A DNA stretch of 64,000 nt from Palsa-89 sp963824345 (GTDB lineage Bacteria > Acidobacteriota > Terriglobia > Bryobacterales > Bryobacteraceae), in the NCBI GenBank assembly GCA_963824345.1, contig CAWGOZ010000012.1:372001-436000 (forward strand), given 5' to 3'. This document shows, one piece after another, positions 50,817 through 58,255 of the stretch. The position numbers and the translations under genes were made by a program. How positions within the stretch are numbered: position 1 is the first letter of the stretch; each line of letters begins with the position of its first letter. The notes below the pieces were generated by a model. That model did no database searches and had not been told where the DNA came from. It worked only from the letters and a program-made list of their open reading frames with translations.

Positions 50817-53175
50817 TCAAATCCTTTACCTGGCGATCCGTATCGCCGCTTTCCCGCTGTTAGTATTCTATTTCGTTTGCCGCACGTTCCGCGATCCGCG
50901 CTATGCTCGCCGGTTTTCCGAACGCCTGGGCGGCGCACCCCAGTCCTTTCAGCCGACGCCTCCGAATGCCATCTGGTTGCATGCCGTTTCGGTGGGCGAG
51001 GTGATCTCGGCAGTGGGGCTGTTGCGCGAGATTCGCGAGCGCAGCCCGGGCATCCCGCTGTATGTTTCGGTAACCACCGTGGCTGGACGCGATATCGCCG
51101 ACGATCGGCTCGGGGGCCTCGCGGATGGCATCTTCTATGCGCCCATCGATTACGCCTTTGCCGTGCGGCGGGTGCTGGCGCGCGTTAGGCCCGCAGTGGT
51201 CGTGATCCTGGAAACGGAAATCTGGCCTGTGCTATACCGCGAGACGAAACGGGCGGGCTGCGCATTGGTGATTGTCAACGGACGGATCTCGGATCGGGCG
51301 TTCCCACGCTATCGGCGCTGGCGTCTCCTGCTCTCGCATGCGTTCGCGCGGCCCGACGCAATCCTGGCGCAGAGCGAGATCGACGCCCGCCGTTACCTCC
51401 ATCTGGGCGCCCTGCCGCAGGCGGTGGAAGTGATCGGCAATCTGAAATACGACGCCGAGCCATCCGGCGACGCGCCCCCGCGCATGATCGCGAAGCTGAT
51501 CGAAAAACTGCGTCCCGCTTCGGTTTGGATCGCCGCCAGCACCATGGCCGGCCTGGATAACCACGACGTGGATGAAGACGACGTGGTGATACGCGCGTTT
51601 GAAGAACTGAGCCGCACCCGGCCAGGCCTGCTGTTGATTTTGGTTCCACGCAGGCCCGAAAGGTTTGATGAAGCCGAGCAAAAGCTGCGCGACGCAGGGG
51701 TGCGCTATGTTCGCCGCACCGACGACGCCGTTCCACGGGATTTGGCGCTGCCTTGCGTCCTGCTGCTGGATTCCATCGGCGAGCTGGCCAGTCTGTTTCC
51801 ATTAGGCGACGTTGTATTCATGGGAGGAACGTTGGCGCGGCGCGGCGGACACAATGTGCTGGAGCCGGCGGCCGCCAAGCGCGCGATCGTCACCGGGGCG
51901 CATCTTGAGAACTTCGCGGCCATCGCTGCGGAATTTCGTGAGCAGCGCGCCTTTTTGGAAATCGGGGAAGCGAGCGAACTGGCGGGGGCCGTGGCTCAGC
52001 TAATGGACCATCGGCAACTGCGCCAGGAGCTGGGCGCCCGGGCCGCAAATCTCGCGGCGGCGAAGCGGGGGGCGACGCGCAAAGCCGTGGCCGAAATTCT
52101 AAGGCAGCATGACCTGGCGGTGCCCCGCTGGAGTCAGTTGAGCCCGGCGCGGTTCGTTCTCTGGCCGTTCGCCAAGGCCTGGGCGCTCGGGAGCGCGCGG
52201 CAGCAGCGCCGGAAAAAGGCACGCGCCCACCGTCTCGACACGCCCGTGGTCAGCGTGGGCGGCATCAGCATGGGCGGGGCGGGAAAGACTCCCTTGGTGG
52301 ATCATCTAGCACGTCGGCTCAGCCAACGGGGCCATCAGACGGCGATATTGACGCGCGGGTATCGGCGGCAATCCATCGAAACGACCATACTGATTGGCGC
52401 GGGCGATCCAACGCCGGTTCGCGTCACGGGAGACGAAGCCCAGATCTTCGTCCAGTCCGGATACGCGCACGTGGGGTTGGGAGCGGATCGCTTCTGGACG
52501 GGCCGGCTGATGGAGGAAAGATATCAGCCCGATGTTTTCCTTCTCGACGATGGATTCCAGCACGCCAGCCTGGAGCGCGATCTGGACCTGGTGTTGATCG
52601 ATGCTCTGAACCCGTTTGCCGGCGGCGCCGTATTTCCCTTGGGCGCGTTGCGCGAACCGATGAATGCGCTGGCGCGAGCCGGAGCTTTCGTTATCATGCG
52701 CGCGGCGCCCGGGCGGGAGTACGAGGGCATCCGGCGGCAACTGCGAGCCTGGAACGCGCATGCGCCGATTTTCAGCGCCCGCGTGGAGCCCCGCGCTTGG
52801 GTGAAGTACGGCAGTCGCAAGCCGGAAAAACTCCCGGAGGGCCCAGCGGCGGGGTTCTGCGGGCTGGCGAACCCGTTCAGCTTCTGGGCGACGCTGCGCT
52901 CGCTGGGCGTCCCTCCGGTGTTCCATTGGGCTTTCGACGATCATCACCACTACTCCTGCGAGCAGCTCCACCGGCTGGCCGAGCAAGCTCAAATGCACGG
53001 CTCGGGCGTTCTGCTCACTACCGAGAAGGACGCGATGAATCTGCCCGAATCCGCGCCCAGTGTACTAGAGAGCGCCGGGGTCAATCTGTACTGGCTGAAG
53101 ATCGGCGTTCAGGTGGAAGACGAAGACCGGCTCCTGGATCTGATCGAATCGAAAATGCGAGCCTGCAAAAGGTAA
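50782..53175 (+). CDS. waaA-lpxK: Fused Kdo transferase / lipid A 4'-kinase (WaaA-LpxK)
   Basis: A single 797-residue frame holding two lipid A enzymes. Residues 1 to about 440 are WaaA (KdtA): an N-terminal membrane anchor, IWLHAVSVGEVISAVGLLREI, VVVILETEIWPVLYRETKRAG, NLKYDAEP and FMGGTLARRGGHNVLEPAA. About 460-797 are LpxK, with VSVGGISMGGAGKTPLVDHLA (Walker A), FLLDDGFQHASLERDLDLVLID and TTEKDAMNL. WaaA adds Kdo to lipid IVA; LpxK phosphorylates the 4' position. No stop or frame change separates them, so this reads as a true fusion. ATG 50782 was chosen over an upstream in-frame start. A repeat follows the stop. Confidence 0.93.
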   Translation: MKIISQIESALIQILYLAIRIAAFPLLVFYFVCRTFRDPRYARRFSERLGGAPQSFQPTPPNAIWLHAVSVGEVISAVGLLREIRERSPGIPLYVSVTTVAGRDIADDRLGGLADGIFYAPIDYAFAVRRVLARVRPAVVVILETEIWPVLYRETKRAGCALVIVNGRISDRAFPRYRRWRLLLSHAFARPDAILAQSEIDARRYLHLGALPQAVEVIGNLKYDAEPSGDAPPRMIAKLIEKLRPASVWIAASTMAGLDNHDVDEDDVVIRAFEELSRTRPGLLLILVPRRPERFDEAEQKLRDAGVRYVRRTDDAVPRDLALPCVLLLDSIGELASLFPLGDVVFMGGTLARRGGHNVLEPAAAKRAIVTGAHLENFAAIAAEFREQRAFLEIGEASELAGAVAQLMDHRQLRQELGARAANLAAAKRGATRKAVAEILRQHDLAVPRWSQLSPARFVLWPFAKAWALGSARQQRRKKARAHRLDTPVVSVGGISMGGAGKTPLVDHLARRLSQRGHQTAILTRGYRRQSIETTILIGAGDPTPVRVTGDEAQIFVQSGYAHVGLGADRFWTGRLMEERYQPDVFLLDDGFQHASLERDLDLVLIDALNPFAGGAVFPLGALREPMNALARAGAFVIMRAAPGREYEGIRRQLRAWNAHAPIFSARVEPRAWVKYGSRKPEKLPEGPAAGFCGLANPFSFWATLRSLGVPPVFHWAFDDHHHYSCEQLHRLAEQAQMHGSGVLLTTEKDAMNLPESAPSVLESAGVNLYWLKIGVQVEDEDRLLDLIESKMRACKR

Positions 53176-53242
53176 CCGGCTCCCTTACGGTCGCTCTGTA
53201 ACGCACCCAAATCTACCGAGCCGCGCGCGTGAGCAAGCGGTC
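53175..53242. repeat. Palindromic dispersed repeat, full copy, reverse orientation
   Basis: Read on the plus strand the order is B' (53175-53200) then A' (53214-53242), the reverse complement of the copy at 16703. Arm B' is diverged at its inner end. It lies between the convergent waaA-lpxK and TIGR03437 genes and overlaps both: it starts at the waaA-lpxK stop and contains the last codons of the minus-strand gene. Confidence 0.8.
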
Positions 53243-55167
53243 TTTTTCCCGATTGTTCGAGTGATACCGGTGGTTTTCCCTATGGGAAGCACCGCTTCAA
53301 CGGTATCGGAGCCAGCCCCTATAATTTCAAGATCGGCGTCTCCCGGCGCGAGGCCGGTTGGGATGGTGAAGTTGATCTGATACATGCCAGCCAACTGTGG
53401 CGCGAGACCGGAAAAAGTCACTGGCGCCTGTATGAACCCCCCCGCCGTATCCGCGAGCCAAACGTCCGGCGTCGAGATGGTCTCGCTGGGCGGGCTGGTG
53501 GGCGCGGCCGCTCCGTCCCCTGGGTTTGGGTTCACCGCGCCGAGGCCGGTGAGATACAAAGCCACCGTTTCGCCAACCTGCGCCGGGCTGGACTCCGATA
53601 CCAAAGAAAAATCGGCATGCAGCGCGGCAGCGTAGCCGAGTCCGTTGGCCGGATTCGTGAAAACCCCAGCCGAAGTGGTTCCCACGAACGGAGTGACGGT
53701 ATTCGAACTCGCAGCGCCGTTGATTACCTGAATCTCCGCAATCCCGGCCTCGGTGAGGTACGGCACCAGAACGGAGATCTGCGTTGCGGTTACGTAGAGG
53801 ATAGGCGCAGGGCGCTTGTCGATCAGCACCTGGACGCCGTTCAATTTGTCCGGCAGTGGAAGGGACGATGCGGACGCCGGCCCGGGTGCAAGACCGGTGC
53901 CGTACAGCGTGATCATTTCTCCCGGCGACAGCCACGCCGTAAAGGGAGCGGAGCTGGCGGCGTTCACCACCCCGGTCGGGTTGAGATAGACGCCGGAACC
54001 CTTGAGCGAGGGCGCTCGCAGGGCCACGTTGATTCCGAGCGAGGGTCCAATGTCGTATCCAATACGGATGGTTCCGTCGGAGCTGCTCACGAAGTGTTGC
54101 GAGAGTCCGGCGTTGTCGGAGCTGCCGTTGCCGTTCAAAACGTAAGAATCCGGGTAGGTGAAGTCAGAGTAGGAGTCCGAGTCGTAGAGCCTCTCATGGA
54201 CCAGGCCGACGAAAGTGTCATTTTCAGGAAAGTCGATGAAGCTGCTATTTGCGGGAACGATGTCGATTGCACCGTAGTAGCTGGCCAGCCCCGGGAAAGC
54301 ATAGTTCAGATCCAGCCCTGCCTGGTAGTAGAGACCGTTGTAATTGACAGGTCGGGTCGTGGCGCCGCGGACGCCGATGAAAATGTCGAAACCGCTGGCG
54401 GAACCGCCAAAGATGAATTCGCCATCCGGCGAAATGTACAGATTTTCCTGACCGGCGATCAAGGTGGAGGCGCCGGGTATGCCCCCGAAATTGATCTGCG
54501 CCGCCCCGTTGGTGAAGGAGTAACTCACGCCGGTGAGAGTTTGGGCATTCGACGTGGCGTTAGCTCCGAAATAGCCGGTCACATTGACAGTCCCGATGTT
54601 GCCTTGCCCGTCGGCGGTCATGGTCAGCAGCGCGTCCTTGGCGGGTGTGGTTGTGGGGTCGAAATAGGCAGCCGTGTAGCTGCCCTTCAACGTCGCATCC
54701 GTGACGCCCGAGCCAATCGGCGCGGCGACGAGCAGATCGTTATATTTGAAATGGTTAAAAGCGCTGCTGCTGCCAATCAAGATGCCCTGGGATACCAGTC
54801 CGCAGATGTCGTCGCCTTTGAATTCGGGATCGATGGCTTCCATGTAGCCAAACCCGCTGGCGGACATGGCATAGGCTCCGCTCACGCTGAGGGGCTGCGG
54901 AGTTGGGAAACTCGCTGCAGCGGCGTCCAGAATGGTTCCGCTGAATTTGTATGCTCCGTTGCCCTGGAAAGTCATGGTGCCCTGGATGTTGATCTTCCGG
55001 CCCACCGCTCCGGTGGCTGAATTCGCGAAATAGAAAACCTGCCGGAGGTAATAGGCGCCGTTCAGCAGTTTGTCGCCGCTGAGGTCGAAGGTCTGGGCAA
55101 ACGATCGCGCAGGGAGGACGGCGAGAGCAAGCAGGACGAGTTTGGCGGCTAGGTTGGATCGCATCAT
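53185..55167 (-). CDS. Secreted protein with Solibacter-type C-terminal domain (TIGR03437)
   Basis: A 660-residue exported protein. ATG 55167 gives a signal peptide (LAAKLVLLALAVLPARSFA). The first about 400 residues are repeated beta-strand segments of unknown fold (NGAYYLRQVFYF, TMTADGQGNIGTVNVTG, SPDGEFIFGGS). From about 420 comes the TIGR03437 domain: GVVNAASSAPFTAWLSPGEM, LYGTGLAPG, LNGVQVLIDKRPAPILYVTA, QISVLVPY and ALYLTGLGAVNPNPGDG. The last about 19 residues, ending CSRARLGRFGCVTERP, are encoded by the dispersed repeat, so the natural stop seems to have been replaced or overrun. Five bases separate it from the upstream paralogue. Function unknown. Confidence 0.83.
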   Translation of the reverse strand: MMRSNLAAKLVLLALAVLPARSFAQTFDLSGDKLLNGAYYLRQVFYFANSATGAVGRKINIQGTMTFQGNGAYKFSGTILDAAAASFPTPQPLSVSGAYAMSASGFGYMEAIDPEFKGDDICGLVSQGILIGSSSAFNHFKYNDLLVAAPIGSGVTDATLKGSYTAAYFDPTTTPAKDALLTMTADGQGNIGTVNVTGYFGANATSNAQTLTGVSYSFTNGAAQINFGGIPGASTLIAGQENLYISPDGEFIFGGSASGFDIFIGVRGATTRPVNYNGLYYQAGLDLNYAFPGLASYYGAIDIVPANSSFIDFPENDTFVGLVHERLYDSDSYSDFTYPDSYVLNGNGSSDNAGLSQHFVSSSDGTIRIGYDIGPSLGINVALRAPSLKGSGVYLNPTGVVNAASSAPFTAWLSPGEMITLYGTGLAPGPASASSLPLPDKLNGVQVLIDKRPAPILYVTATQISVLVPYLTEAGIAEIQVINGAASSNTVTPFVGTTSAGVFTNPANGLGYAAALHADFSLVSESSPAQVGETVALYLTGLGAVNPNPGDGAAAPTSPPSETISTPDVWLADTAGGFIQAPVTFSGLAPQLAGMYQINFTIPTGLAPGDADLEIIGAGSDTVEAVLPIGKTTGITRTIGKKTACSRARLGRFGCVTERP

Positions 55168-55172
55168 TGGCT

Positions 55173-57152
55173 TCAAGGCGATTGTATCGAGTAAATGGCC
55201 AGGCCATTCGTGTTCGGCACCAGCAGATAGCCATTCGCGGCGGCAACATCGGTCATGCCGAACTGGGTGGCGACGGGATATAACACGGGCGAGCTTGGGT
55301 TGCTGGCATCCACGATCCAAAGGCTGCTGGGACCGGTGGGATCGCTGGCTGGGGGACTGTTGACGATCGCGAATGTGTTCGAGACAACGGGGGCGAAGGG
55401 CTGCACGACATACGTGCCCGCGGTCGGGATTTGCGTGGTTACATTCGCAATGCCGACGGGGGCATCCACGTTGTTGATGTTCATGGTGGAGAGCGTGAGA
55501 TTGCCGTCGATACTGAAATTCGGCACGCCTGGGTTGCGAAAGCCGGCCGTGTTCCCGGTCACCAGCAAGAGATTGAGGTCGTAACCGAATCCCGTGAATA
55601 TGGCCGCGTCCGTCACTGAAACCTGCTCAATTCCAGTCATGCTCGACGGCGCGCTGACGTTGACCACGTCCAATGCGGCGTATCCGCTGGTGCTGTCTCC
55701 GGTGGCCGTCGTGCTGGTGATGTAGGCGGTATTCGGGTAGGCGCCGCTGGCCGGTAATGCCAGCGCGTTGGGCATGACGCTGAGACCGCCCGAACCCGGC
55801 CCGCTCGAGAGCACCGAGATCAGCTCCGGAAATAACGTGGCGAAGTCGTACGCCAGGAAGTTGCCGAATTGAGCCGTAATGGAAGTCCCGGTGGTTGTGT
55901 ACCAACTGGTGCTGGCGAATCCCGTAGTTCCAACGAAACTGAGATTGGTCAGGTACGTATCGTTGCCGGTGCCGGTGGACTGCTGCGTCAAAAGTGTGGG
56001 ATTGGTGGGGTCTTCCAGGCTGTATACGGCAAAGGTCGGCGCGCTGCCCGGGCCAACGATATCCACGAGTATGGGCTCGGACGTGTCGGTATTGAGAACG
56101 CAGTTTCCGCCATAGCCGACGCTGTCGACTACGAGTTGCTCGTCCCCAAATTCACCGTCATAGACCGGCGCGGCCACGTCGCTGGTATCGATGATGGTGA
56201 TGTTATCGGGTCCGCAGACATAGGTCAGGTTTCCATAGACTTGGACGCTGTTGGTGGCGCCGCCGAGGTAACCGACCTGGCCCTGCAATGTCAGGTAGGT
56301 GGGCGGAGCCGAGCCGGATCCAGACACCGACACCAGCGCCGAGGAGCTCAAGTATCCGCCCACTGTGAGCACCAGCGGATAATCACCGGTGGCGAGGGAG
56401 GGCACCACAATGTTGGCCTGCGCGAGACCGGCGAATCCCGGCGTAAGCCCCACAAAGTCTACCGTTGCGTTCAAGCCTCCGATAGTGGCCGTTGCGGTTG
56501 CGTTCGCGGTAGCAGTGGGAGAAACCGGCGTGGCGGCGCCATCGGCAACGGGATGATTCACCGCGCCCGGGCCGCTGAAATAAACCACCAAAATCGCGCC
56601 GGACGCCACCCGATTGCTATCGGAGTTGGTGGAGTAGTTGACCAGGTTTTGCGCCACGGCGTGATTGCCGGTGTCCTGAAAAATTCCAGGCGCGCTGGTA
56701 ACCACCGTAAAGTTGAATAGCGCGCTCGCCCCGCCGTCGCGGCTGACGTAGAGGCTGGCGGTCCCGGCGGCGAGGTTGCTGGGCACTTGGAAGTTGATCT
56801 GGGTTTCGCTCACGTACAACAGCGGGACTGTCGCTGAATTGATGTAAACGGACGCTCCGGCCATGCTTCGGGGAAGCGGAAATGTGGTCGCCGACTGGGT
56901 GGAATCCGCCAATTTCGCCCCGAAAATAGAGGCTAGCGCGCCCGGCGCAACGCGGGGAGCGTAGCTGGCGGCGTCGGTGACGAGGTTGATGGTGGTCTGC
57001 GCTTGCCCCATCACCGCGAACGCGCAAAACGCTAAGCTGACGCACGCGAAATTCAGGGACCGCTCCCTTACGGTCACGGCTCGGTAAGTGTCTGCCGAGC
57101 CGCGCGCGTGAGCAAGCGGTACATCGTAAAAAATCGAAGTCAGGGATCTCAT
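55173..57152 (-). CDS. Secreted TIGR03437-domain protein with beta-propeller-like repeats
   Basis: Up to 659 residues. A TIGR03437-type unit occupies about residues 55-280 (DAASYAPRVAPGALASIFG, LPRSMAGASVYINSATVPLLYVS, QINFQVPSNLAAG, VYFSGPGAVNHPVADGAATP). The rest consists of LVIVD-like propeller repeats (VQVYGNLTYVCGPDNITIIDTSD and similar). The start is uncertain: residues 10-32 come from the dispersed repeat, the hydrophobic signal-like segment begins only at about 33, and the next ATG (57011) would cut it off. A CTG or other start after the repeat, or a repeat-modified N-terminus, are both possible. Surface or secreted; function unknown. Confidence 0.72.
   Translation of the reverse strand: MRSLTSIFYDVPLAHARGSADTYRAVTVRERSLNFACVSLAFCAFAVMGQAQTTINLVTDAASYAPRVAPGALASIFGAKLADSTQSATTFPLPRSMAGASVYINSATVPLLYVSETQINFQVPSNLAAGTASLYVSRDGGASALFNFTVVTSAPGIFQDTGNHAVAQNLVNYSTNSDSNRVASGAILVVYFSGPGAVNHPVADGAATPVSPTATANATATATIGGLNATVDFVGLTPGFAGLAQANIVVPSLATGDYPLVLTVGGYLSSSALVSVSGSGSAPPTYLTLQGQVGYLGGATNSVQVYGNLTYVCGPDNITIIDTSDVAAPVYDGEFGDEQLVVDSVGYGGNCVLNTDTSEPILVDIVGPGSAPTFAVYSLEDPTNPTLLTQQSTGTGNDTYLTNLSFVGTTGFASTSWYTTTGTSITAQFGNFLAYDFATLFPELISVLSSGPGSGGLSVMPNALALPASGAYPNTAYITSTTATGDSTSGYAALDVVNVSAPSSMTGIEQVSVTDAAIFTGFGYDLNLLLVTGNTAGFRNPGVPNFSIDGNLTLSTMNINNVDAPVGIANVTTQIPTAGTYVVQPFAPVVSNTFAIVNSPPASDPTGPSSLWIVDASNPSSPVLYPVATQFGMTDVAAANGYLLVPNTNGLAIYSIQSP
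57058..57121. repeat. Palindromic dispersed repeat, full copy, inside a gene's 5' end
   Basis: B' (57058-57086) then A' (57087-57121), with a perfect 8-bp stem CGGCTCGG/CCGAGCCG around a 10-base loop. This copy is not between convergent genes: it lies at the start of the TIGR03437 gene reading from 57152 and is either in its leader or translated into its N-terminus. Confidence 0.85.
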
Positions 57153-57249
57153 GCTGCAATAAAAAGGTTGACGCCTTTCGGAGCCGAGAAGTTTAACCCG
57201 TCACCGTTTGATTAACAAAGCGTAACCATTCCTGTGCCGCCCCCTCCGC

Positions 57250-57258
57250 TGTTATAAT
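57250..57258 (+). promoter_or_regulatory. Perfect extended -10 promoter for ispH-shc
   Basis: TGTTATAAT at 57250-57258 is a perfect TGnTATAAT element. The expected transcription start is about 57265-57266, at the ATG of ispH, so the message is probably leaderless. No good -35 hexamer is seen, as is common for extended -10 promoters. Confidence 0.6.
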
Positions 57259-57265
57259 GTGGCGG

Positions 57266-58255
57266 ATGGCTGAAATCCACACTGCCAGCACCATGAAAAA
57301 GATTATTCTCCTGCGCCCGCGCGGTTTCTGCGCCGGGGTGGTTCGTGCGATCGATGTGGTGAAGATCGTCCTCAACCTTTATGGCGCGCCGGTATACGTC
57401 CGCAAGGAAATCGTGCACAACCGGCACGTGGTCGACGAGCTCCGGCAGGCCGGGGCAATTTTTGTCGAAGAGTTGAGCGAGGTTCCCGAGGGCGCTCGAG
57501 TGATTTTCAGCGCGCATGGCGTCTCCCCGGCCGTTCGGCAGGAGGCCAAGGAGCGCAAGCTGCAAGTGATTGACGCCACGTGCCCGCTGGTGACCAAGGT
57601 CCATTTGGAAGCGGTAAGGTTTGCGCGCCAGGATTACACTATTGTCCTGATCGGCCATGCCGGCCACGACGAAGTGATCGGAACATTGGGAGAGGCGCCG
57701 CAATCCACCATTCTGGTGTCCTCGGTAGAAGACGTGGACCGCCTGCAAGTGAAGGATCCGTCCAAAATTTCCTATCTGACCCAAACCACGCTGAGCCTGG
57801 ACGAAACCAAGGACATCGTGGCGCGCTTGCAGCAGCGCTTTCCGGCCATCAAGGGCCCCAAAACCCAGGACATTTGCTATGCAACCGAAAACCGGCAGCT
57901 CGGCGTCAAAGCTGTGGTGCCGCTGACCGACGTGCTGCTGGTGGTGGGTTCGCAGAACAGCTCGAATTCGCGGCGCTTAGTGGAGGTTTGCCAGAACGAA
58001 GGCGTTCCCGCCTATCTGGTGGATGACAGCACGGAAGTGAATCCGGAGTGGTTGAATGGCGCAAATACGGTAGCCGTGACAGCCGGCGCCTCGGCTCCGG
58101 AAAATCTGGTGCAGGAACTAATCCAATCGCTCGAGACGAAGTTTGCTTTTGACTTTATGGAAGAGATGGAACTCAAGGAAGAAGACGTTCGCTTCCATCT
58201 TCCGGCTGACCTGGAGCGATCGGCGCTAAAGCTGACTACCATCGCTCCCGTATGA
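57266..58255 (+). CDS. ispH: 4-hydroxy-3-methylbut-2-enyl diphosphate reductase IspH
   Basis: The last enzyme of the MEP isoprenoid pathway, making IPP and DMAPP through an iron-sulfur cluster. Cluster cysteines lie in RPRGFCAG (about C22), DATCPLV (about C106) and DICYATENRQ (about C204). HGVSP, QTTLS, TENRQ and SSNSRRL are the usual substrate-binding segments. ATG 57266 fits the extended -10 box just upstream; ATG 57257 lies inside that box and ATG 57293 is an alternative. The stop overlaps the squalene-hopene cyclase start by 4 bases, linking precursor supply to hopanoid formation. Confidence 0.95.
   Translation: MAEIHTASTMKKIILLRPRGFCAGVVRAIDVVKIVLNLYGAPVYVRKEIVHNRHVVDELRQAGAIFVEELSEVPEGARVIFSAHGVSPAVRQEAKERKLQVIDATCPLVTKVHLEAVRFARQDYTIVLIGHAGHDEVIGTLGEAPQSTILVSSVEDVDRLQVKDPSKISYLTQTTLSLDETKDIVARLQQRFPAIKGPKTQDICYATENRQLGVKAVVPLTDVLLVVGSQNSSNSRRLVEVCQNEGVPAYLVDDSTEVNPEWLNGANTVAVTAGASAPENLVQELIQSLETKFAFDFMEEMELKEEDVRFHLPADLERSALKLTTIAPV

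Noticed and set aside
55320..57152. tRNA or other structured RNA at the 57058 palindrome
   Set aside because: The element matches the dispersed repeat family and has no tRNA-like TPsiC or anticodon arms.
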